Of a stretch of 5,730 nt of DNA, positions 1 through 5,300 are shown piece by piece. Below the pieces are notes generated by a model that searched no databases, had not been told where the DNA came from, and was given only the letters and a program-made list of their open reading frames with translations. Position 1 is the stretch's first letter. Each line of letters opens with the position of its first letter. The stretch is from CAYYTU01 sp964474655. GTDB lineage: Bacteria; Chloroflexota; Anaerolineae; B4-G1. The stretch spans positions 1-5,730 of the forward strand of contig CAYYTU010000131.1 in assembly GCA_964474655.1 (NCBI GenBank). Direction: 5' to 3'. Position numbers and translations under genes: made by a program.

Positions 1-60
1 CGCTGATTCGCTGACTCGCTCATTCGCCCTATCGCTGACTCGCTCATTCGCTCTATCGCT
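1..60. repeat. Degenerate 8-bp tandem repeat tract inside pglX
   Basis: Seven successive octamers begin with CGC: cgctgatt, cgctgact, cgctcatt, cgccctat, cgctgact, cgctcatt, cgctctat, then a partial cgct. Three octamers also form a 24-bp higher-order unit (9-32 and 33-56, one mismatch). On the pglX strand these encode SDRANERV twice in tandem, followed by SESA. The tract continues to the left edge, so its full length is unknown. It sits right after the conserved N-terminal region (ending CDYLVPEP) and before the expected SAM-binding motif, so it probably forms a flexible linker. One octamer gained or lost would shift the reading frame. Confidence 0.85.
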
Positions 61-948
61 TGGCTCAGGCACCAGGTAGTCGCACTTCTCCCGCACCCGC
101 TCGCTATCCGGGTGCATCTCCAGCCACAGCCGGCCCAGGGTGTTATCGACCAGGAACTTGACGATCCAGCGCGGGGTGAAGAACTGGTTGATCACGGCTA
201 CCTCAGCCGGGCGGCGGGGACGGCCCCGGTCGCGGATGGCCTCCTTCTGCTCCACGTTGTAGAACTGGTAGATCCAGCCGATGATCTCGTCCTCGGTCCA
301 GAGCGAACGGCCCGTGTTATCGGCCGCCTCGTCCAGGCCGTTGATCATCCCGATGCACGCCTTCAGCACCGGCGTGCTGGGCCAGAGGATGGCGTTGGTG
401 GGCGGATCCTGGCCGATGGCCGGGTCGCCGACGTCCCCTACATCAAAGAGGAACTTGAACTCGGCGTGGACCTGGCGGCAGACGTGGCGGATGGCGGCGG
501 GGAGCGCGTCGTCGGGCCGTCGCGCCTGGTCGGGGTGGGCATTGCGGTAATCGCGGTGGGCGCGGGAGCGGCCGCCGTAGGCGTCGCGCGTGGTGATGAT
601 CTCTGGTGTAAGCTCGCGCACCTCCAGGCATTTGAGCGCTGCCAGCCGGTTGAGGTGAGTGAAGGCCACCTCGCGCACGAACCAATCGACCGCCTCGGCC
701 CGCTGCTCGGCGCTGGCCTGATCTGGATCGGCCCCGATGCGGCGCAGGTGCTGCTCCAGCGCGGCCCTCAGCCGGAAGTAGTCACTCGCCGCCTGATCGT
801 CCCGCTCGATGTGGGGCAACTCCCCCAGCGACCGCCAGCGACCCCCGGCGAAGCCGTACCGCTTGAGCTGGATGGCGATCTCGTCCTCCAGCGTGTGGCG
901 CAGGTCGAGCACGAGAGATTTGATGGCGCTTTTGGCTTGTTGGTTCAT
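1..948 (-). CDS. pglX: BREX adenine-specific DNA methyltransferase PglX, N-terminal 316 codons (runs off left edge)
   Basis: PglX methylates adenine in host DNA as the self-marking arm of BREX and is also needed for phage exclusion. The frame is open from ATG 948-946 to base 1 without a stop. It shows the PglX N-terminal signature: WFVREVAFTHLNRLAALKCLE at about residues 89-109, GWIYQFYNVEQKE at 224-236, and the strongly conserved INQFFTPRWIVKFLVDNTLG at 253-272 followed by RLWLE. The SAM-binding motif I (usually LDPACGSGHFL) and the NPPY motif should follow but lie beyond the edge; full-length PglX is usually about 1,200 residues. The start overlaps the upstream gene's stop as ATGA, and no Shine-Dalgarno sequence lies within 20 bases upstream, so translation is probably coupled. 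The first 71 bases are duplicated at 2148-2218. Residues 297-316 are a repetitive hydrophilic stretch from a tandem repeat. Identity is firm; activity cannot be judged because the catalytic part is absent. Confidence 0.93.
   Translation of the reverse strand, partial: MNQQAKSAIKSLVLDLRHTLEDEIAIQLKRYGFAGGRWRSLGELPHIERDDQAASDYFRLRAALEQHLRRIGADPDQASAEQRAEAVDWFVREVAFTHLNRLAALKCLEVRELTPEIITTRDAYGGRSRAHRDYRNAHPDQARRPDDALPAAIRHVCRQVHAEFKFLFDVGDVGDPAIGQDPPTNAILWPSTPVLKACIGMINGLDEAADNTGRSLWTEDEIIGWIYQFYNVEQKEAIRDRGRPRRPAEVAVINQFFTPRWIVKFLVDNTLGRLWLEMHPDSERVREKCDYLVPEPSDRANERVSDRANERVSESA
878..948 (-). repeat. 71-bp direct repeat, copy A (start of the open pglX)
   Basis: This is the first 71 bases of pglX beginning at the ATG. 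It is in the same orientation as copy B at 2148-2218, with a constant offset of 1,270 bases and a single mismatch at base 916. Confidence 0.95.
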
Positions 949-1259
949 CGTGATGATGCAGGTGTGGGCTGATCGGACGCCAGCTCCAGCAAAATACGCC
1001 GTCCATCCTCAAGCACAATCTCGTTCCCCTCCACGATAATGGCGTCCTCTGGCTCCGGCTGGGAGAAAACGATCTCCCCGTTTACGATATGAGTCCGCAG
1101 TCGAATCATACGGGCCCGCTCCTGCTCCTTCTGATCAATAAGAGCCAGGGCTTCGAAAAAGTCGGATGCAGGGACCTCAGTCTGTTCGCGTGTGATGAAA
1201 TCCTCCAGCGTTTGTTCAAACCTCTCCGCGGACATATCTTCAAGCAACGCCTCGTTCAT
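945..1259 (-). CDS. Small acidic protein of unknown function, 104 aa, second cassette gene
   Basis: I do not recognise this family. The N-terminal half is predicted helical and charged (MSAERFEQTLEDFITREQ, then PASDFFEALALIDQKEQERAR); residues about 53-95 look like short beta strands (RLRTHIVNGEIVF, DAIIVEGNEIVLEDGRRILLEL). There is no signal peptide, membrane segment or obvious DNA-binding motif. Of two adjacent ATG codons I chose the second (1259-1257), because it lies 6 bases after a perfect AGGAGG; the first, at 1262, would leave only 3 and would add one Met. The gene begins inside the end of the 279-aa gene, and its TGA stop (947-945) overlaps the pglX ATG. The tight packing suggests a two-gene unit in which this protein could be an antitoxin-like, immunity or regulatory partner; that is inference from layout only. 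One sampled stretch (1141-1200) is 32/60 GC, lower than the sampled BREX stretches. Confidence 0.8.
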   Translation of the reverse strand: MNEALLEDMSAERFEQTLEDFITREQTEVPASDFFEALALIDQKEQERARMIRLRTHIVNGEIVFSQPEPEDAIIVEGNEIVLEDGRRILLELASDQPTPASSR

Positions 1260-2079
1260 CATCTTCCTCCTGTCTTTGTCGAGCCTTCACTCGTTCTTTC
1301 CAAACATCATAATCCACTACAATCAACGGAAAGCCAGCGTACTCTACCTGAACTGGTTCTGGCAAGAAATTAGCCGCCTGATCCAAAACGGCGGGGGTGG
1401 TGTCGCCGTCAATATCTCTCCAGGCATCCTCCTTCATCAACACCACGATTGTGTAACGATGCCGGCGTGCGTCATACAAACGGGCGATGTAAAAATCGTG
1501 GCGCAGGACTTTTGTTCGGTCTGCGGTCAAAAAATAGGTCGACGTCTTGACGTCTCCCTCACGGCCCAGGATGATCACATCAGAACGAGAGCGACGCTCG
1601 ACGGGATCGCGAATGTCGTGCGCAAGAAACTCGATATCTGACTGTGCCAGATCCTGATAGACTTGCGCTTCGAAAATGTAACCTCGCGCGAAGGCGTCCC
1701 ACCAGTAATAGCAGTACGCAAGCAGATAACGGGTCTCGGGAACGTCACGCCGATAGAAGCCAGCTTCGCTCAGATCTCGAGCAATTTTGCGAGCCACGAC
1801 TGCTTTCAGACGTTCGCCTTCAACCTGTATGTCTGTCTCCAGTGCCAGTATTCGTTCAATGAACCTGTCGGCGTGTCGCTCTTCCACCAACCGGGTGTAG
1901 ATAGACGAGAAAGTTTCCGTCCCTCCCCCCACTGTCAACGTGCTTGACCCCAGAATATCGAAGGCGTGCAGGGCCGTCACCCATTCTTCGGCACGCAATC
2001 GACCGTGTTCGGTCAGATAGCGACCGATAGCAACGCGCTCGTCCTTTGTCAGTTGAGGGTTCAACGTTATCTGAATCAT
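1240..2079 (-). CDS. Candidate PD-(D/E)XK nuclease-like protein, 279 aa, first cassette gene
   Basis: I do not recognise the family by name. Residues 1-125 are mostly helical and charged, with a glycine-rich turn (TVGGGTETF, 49-57). The C-terminal half shows a pattern typical of the restriction-endonuclease fold: a helix with a glutamate (GYIFEAQVY, E137), a strand carrying an aspartate (SDVIIL, D167), a turn, then D176-V-K178 in GDVKTS. The D-x-K placed 9 residues after the first acidic residue, followed by DFYIARLY and a hydrophobic strand (YTIVVLM), matches the E...D...(D/E)xK arrangement of PD-(D/E)XK enzymes, which cut DNA with metal ions. This is motif reading, not proof. The last 70 residues could be a separate subdomain ending in a charged tail. 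The gene starts 10 bases after the stop of the pglX stub, and its end overlaps the next gene by 20 bases. Sampled GC (31/60 at 1441-1500, 28/60 at 1801-1860) is well below the sampled parts of its neighbours. The gene is certain; the nuclease role is tentative. Confidence 0.85.
   Translation of the reverse strand: MIQITLNPQLTKDERVAIGRYLTEHGRLRAEEWVTALHAFDILGSSTLTVGGGTETFSSIYTRLVEERHADRFIERILALETDIQVEGERLKAVVARKIARDLSEAGFYRRDVPETRYLLAYCYYWWDAFARGYIFEAQVYQDLAQSDIEFLAHDIRDPVERRSRSDVIILGREGDVKTSTYFLTADRTKVLRHDFYIARLYDARRHRYTIVVLMKEDAWRDIDGDTTPAVLDQAANFLPEPVQVEYAGFPLIVVDYDVWKERVKARQRQEEDDERGVA
1266..1271 (-). promoter_or_regulatory. Shine-Dalgarno AGGAGG of the small cassette gene
   Basis: A perfect AGGAGG consensus lies within the last codons of the 279-aa gene, 6 bases before ATG 1259 and 3 before ATG 1262. 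It decides the start in favour of 1259. It is the strongest ribosome binding site in the window, suggesting the small protein, and pglX coupled behind it, is translated more often than the 279-aa protein, whose own site is weaker. Confidence 0.8.
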
Positions 2080-2092
2080 ACGGCAGCGTTCA

Positions 2093-2097
2093 CTCCC
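2093..2097 (-). promoter_or_regulatory. Possible weak ribosome binding site (GGGAG) for the 279-aa gene
   Basis: GGGAG lies 13 bases before ATG 2079, longer than the usual 5-9, and immediately before the TGA that ends the pglX stub frame. Start of the 279-aa gene may therefore depend on ribosomes finishing the stub and re-initiating 10 bases later. Confidence 0.4.
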
Positions 2098-2147
2098 GTT
2101 TTCTCAATTGTACCACACCCGTGGTGGTTTGGCCTGATTTGGTGACA

Positions 2148-2218
2148 ATCTCGTCCTCCAGCGTGTGGCGCAGGTCGAGCACGAGGGATTTGATGGCGCT
2201 TTTGGCTTGTTGGTTCAT
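2148..2218 (-). repeat. 71-bp direct repeat, copy B (pglX stub after brxC)
   Basis: This is the second copy of the pglX 5' end, in the same orientation as copy A. Similarity stops at the ATG on one side and fades over about 7 bases (2141-2147) on the other. Together the copies bracket the two-gene cassette. Confidence 0.95.
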
Positions 2219-2227
2219 TGGCAACGA

Positions 2228-2233
2228 CTCCCT
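2228..2233 (-). promoter_or_regulatory. Ribosome binding site AGGGAG, likely the original pglX site
   Basis: AGGGAG lies 9 bases before ATG 2218 of the pglX stub. The functional pglX start at 948 has no such site, so this is probably the ancestral pglX ribosome binding site, now serving the 42-codon stub and, through it, the cassette. Confidence 0.65.
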
Positions 2234-2250
2234 ATTTGTGAGACAGGATT

Positions 2251-2307
2251 GACAAGATTAACAGGATCTTTTTACTCATAAATCTTGTTAATCCTGTTAA
2301 TCTTGTC
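2251..2307. repeat. 17-bp perfect inverted repeat (hairpin) after brxC
   Basis: The left arm gacaagattaacaggat (2251-2267) is the exact reverse complement of the right arm (2291-2307), with a 23-base loop. The right arm begins 27 bases after the brxC stop codon in the direction of transcription. Shorter repeats of the same words (acaggatt, cttgttaat) flank and fill the loop. I recall closely similar gattaacaggat words as dispersed intergenic repeats in many environmental bacterial genomes. On the transcribed strand the stem is followed by AATCCTGTCTC, not a U tract, so it looks more like an RNA-stabilising or attenuating hairpin, or a repeat-element insertion, than a classical terminator. Confidence 0.85.
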
Positions 2308-2333
2308 AGGAGATTCCGTCATTGTACAAAGAA

Positions 2334-5300
2334 CTACTGCAACTCCACGGCGTCCGCCTCGCTCAACGCCTGGGCAGCGGCGCCTCGCAGCGCCTCCAGG
2401 GCCTCCTCCAACTCCGCTTCGTTTTTCACCTGTCGCTTGGGCACCACCTCGACCACGCGCAGCCGCTTGATCCGAGGCACCTCATCGCCGTAGTCCGTGT
2501 CGGTCTCGTACCGTTCTCGCAGCTCTCTCACCAGGCCGGGCAACGCGGCGGCCTGCAGGGGCAGCTCCTTCAGCGCGGCGCTGCAGTTGATGCAATGCAA
2601 CTGATCGGCGTCCCAGTCGAGCGCCTCGCACTCGTAGGGATGCAGATTATTCTTCACCGGTACGCCCGCGCTCTTCAGGCGCTCCTGGGCTTCCGCCACA
2701 GCCTCGTCCCTTCGCTGGTGGAGCGCGGCGTAGACCTCGCGGAAGCGCTCCTGCAGCGGCGTCAGCGCGGCCTCGAAGGCTTCCCACTCGTGAGCAGCGT
2801 GGCCCGCTTCGATCAATCGTGACAGACGCCCTCGCCAGCGCTGCGCGTCTTCCTCGTGCAACGGATCGGTCCCGGGCACCCCCGCGGCCCGTTCGATCTC
2901 CTCCAGCAGCCGCTTGGCTCGCTTGAAGTCGGGCAGGTGCTTATCAAGCACGACGAAGTCGTAGAGCGCCTGAGCCTCGGCGTGCCAGTCGCGGACCTCC
3001 TCCACGTGCTCCAGGAACTTCTTGACCACTCTACCCGGGTTGGCGAAGCGCGTCACGCGCCGCCGCAGCTCCCGGCTCCGCTCCAGGACCTCCGGTATGG
3101 CGTACCCTGTGGGCCGCAGTTGGAGCACCACCCGCGCGACGCGCTCGTCCCATCGCTCCATCTGCTCCTGGATCTGCGCCGCCAGCGCGTTGGCCGTCTC
3201 CTCCCGCCGGGGTGCGTCGAAGATCAGCTTCAGCTCGTCCTGGGCCTCCCGCAGCTCCTCCGGCGTCACGGCCACCGCTTCCTCGTAGAAGAAGCGAGCC
3301 CGCCGGAAGGGCCGCACGTGGGTGAAGAGCTTCTGCACCGCCGGCACCGTGTGATCGGTGTAGTGGACGTTATCGGCCTTGACGGTGACCAGCCCGGCGC
3401 GGAACATGGCCGCCATCACCAGCCGCACGATCACGGGGTGCCAGCCGTAATCGCCGCCGGTGAAATGGGCCTCCAATGCCTTGCCCGTCAGCTCGTAGCC
3501 CCCGTCGGCCCGCCGCTTCAACTCCTGCTGGACCTCCTCCACCACGCCGCTGTGCTGGTTGAGATGGCCATCCTCGCCGAAGAGATCCAGCTCGGCCCCC
3601 ACCGTGGGGAGCGTGGCGTGGGCCACGTTCAGGACGGCTTCGATGGCGTCCTCATCCGGCTTGACCGCCGCCAAGTCGAACTTGGGGTAGACGTGGGGCA
3701 CCACCTGGCTCACGTGCCGGTTGAAGATCGGGTTGAGCGTGCTGGTGCGCCCGTCCAGCGGCTCTGCCCGCCCGTTCCAGATGATGGTGCCGTTGGTCAG
3801 CGACACCCGCAACGTGGTCTTGATCTTGGAGCGCAGGTTGTTGAGCTCGGTTTCCTTCTCGCGCACGATCTCCCGCTCCTCCTGCGTCTTGGACGATTTC
3901 GCCTGCCACTTGGCGAGCACCTCGTCCAGCCGCATGGCGCGGATCACGTGCTGCTTCAGATCGGGGCTCTCGTCGGCCACCCAGTAGACCGTCTCTGGAT
4001 GAGCGAAACTCTCGATCTGCTCAAGGTTGAGGATCAAGCCGTCGTCGCCGCTGAAGCCGTCCTCCAGCTCGCGGTAGAGCGGCGAGAAGACCTCCAGCAC
4101 GATGCCCTCGCCCGACTCGAACGCCTCGCCGTCACCGCGCACCGTGACGTCGAAGGAACGCATCCCGCGCTTGTAGTTCAGCTTGCCCACCGGGCGCAAC
4201 ACGTCGCCCAACATCCGCCGGGTCTCCCGCCGCAGGTCGACCTGGCGCACGGTGACGCCGGAGACCTGCTCCTCGAAGCTCTTCTTGGCCCCGGTGAGGA
4301 ACTCCCAGACGCCGCCCTCCTTGGGCACCACGTAGCGCGCCTCCTGCAAGCGCTGCAGGCTCGCCTCGACCCTGCTTGTGAGCGTGCCGATGTTCTCCGT
4401 GTGGATGTCCCGGATCAGCGCGTGGGCCAACGTCTCGGCCTTGACGGCGATCCAGGGCACCGATTGGAGCAGGTAGAGCGCCTTGAGCACGCGCTGAGCG
4501 AGTTCCTCGGGATGCTGTCCATCCCCATAGCCGGGCAGCTGGTCCGCTACCTTCTCGATCTCCCGTTTATCCTGGGGCGGCAGATCGACGGCGATGCGGT
4601 CGTAGACCATATCGAGCGAGACGATCTGCCCCAGCTCGCCATCGACGAAGCCGTTACTCGGCTCGCTCAACACCCCCTGGGCCATCCCGATCATACTGCG
4701 CGCTTCGGGGTTGACGCCGAAGCCGGTGGCGGCGGTGCGCTGAACGCTGCCGAAGATGGCCTGAATCAGCGTCGGATGGTAGGGCAAGAAGGGCGTATCG
4801 GCAGCGAAGTCCTCGGCCGTCATCGGGGGCAGATCGCGGCTGGCGCCAGGCAGCGTGGAAAGCACCGCCAGCGCTCCCTCGTGGTCGTGATAGAAGGCCT
4901 TGATGTCCGGTATTCGCTCGTCCTTCTTCTGCAGGATGCGGCCTTCCAGCACCCGCTCCACGTCCTCCGCGGTAAGGGCCAGGCGGGTGTCGAAGCGGTC
5001 GCCGATCTTGCCAAACTGCGCATCCATCCGCTCCGCGCCGCCGATGATATCGCCCAGCTTGGCCTGGGCGGTGACGATGAGCCACAGCTTCCCCTGCCCC
5101 TGGATGGCAAACTCGTGAGCGATGGATTGGAGCTCCAACAACTTCTGGTCGTCGGTGCCGATGAACTGCCCGACTTCGTCCAGGATGAAGACCAGCCGCG
5201 GCGGACGTTCGGGGCGTCGTGGTGAGCTTGTCGAACCATCGCTTGCCAGATCATCGACGTAATCGACCAGCCGGCCCGCCAGGTCCGAGACCGTCATGCG

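Larger units (their letters stand above)
949..2147 (-). other. Putative inserted two-gene cassette within the BREX operon
   Basis: This segment lies between the two copies of the pglX 5' end and holds both unrecognised genes plus about 70 bases of leader. Its limits are where the 71-bp duplication starts and stops: the pglX-side edge is the base before ATG 948, the other edge the base after 2148. Similarity fades over 2141-2147 (differences there are all transitions), so the right limit is uncertain by a few bases. Sampled GC content is much lower than in sampled brxC and pglX stretches. No transposase, integrase or terminal inverted repeat is visible, so this is not a standard insertion sequence. 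Recombination between the flanking copies would remove 1,270 bases and join pglX to its older ribosome binding site. Confidence 0.65.
2090..2218 (-). pseudogene. pglX: Truncated duplicate of the pglX 5' end, 42-codon stub
   Basis: The frame starts at ATG 2218-2216 with MNQQAKSAIKSL, identical to PglX for 24 codons (through EDEI), then diverges (VTKSGQTTT...) and stops at TGA 2092-2090. Bases 2148-2218 match 878-948 at 70 of 71 positions; the only difference (2186 versus 916) is silent. It keeps a good ribosome binding site, so it is probably translated and may act as a leader: its stop is 10 bases before the start of the 279-aa gene. The sequence after codon 24 is unrelated to PglX. A 5-bp stem (ACCAC 2112-2116 with GTGGT 2121-2125) lies near its end. 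Confidence 0.85.

Noticed and set aside
1..60. CRISPR array
   Set aside because: The units are contiguous octamers with no unique spacers and lie in frame within pglX.
112..972. A 286-codon plus-strand open frame at the left end
   Set aside because: It lies antisense to the recognisable PglX frame, which runs unbroken from 948 to the edge with conserved motifs.
949..2147. Insertion sequence or transposon
   Set aside because: No transposase or integrase gene and no terminal inverted repeats are seen; the flanking duplication is 71 bp, far longer than transposon target duplications.
2232..2279. A 15-codon frame (MSKKILLILSILSHK) just before AGGGAG as a leader peptide
   Set aside because: It is created by the inverted repeat and has no Shine-Dalgarno sequence; nothing supports translation beyond its position.
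2251..2307. Rho-independent terminator of brxC
   Set aside because: The loop is 23 bases, the stem is only moderately GC-rich, and no T tract follows on the transcribed strand.
2856..5225. A 789-codon plus-strand open frame opposite brxC
   Set aside because: It is the antisense shadow of a GC-rich gene. The product is proline-, leucine- and histidine-rich without domain structure, while the minus frame gives clear BrxC motifs.
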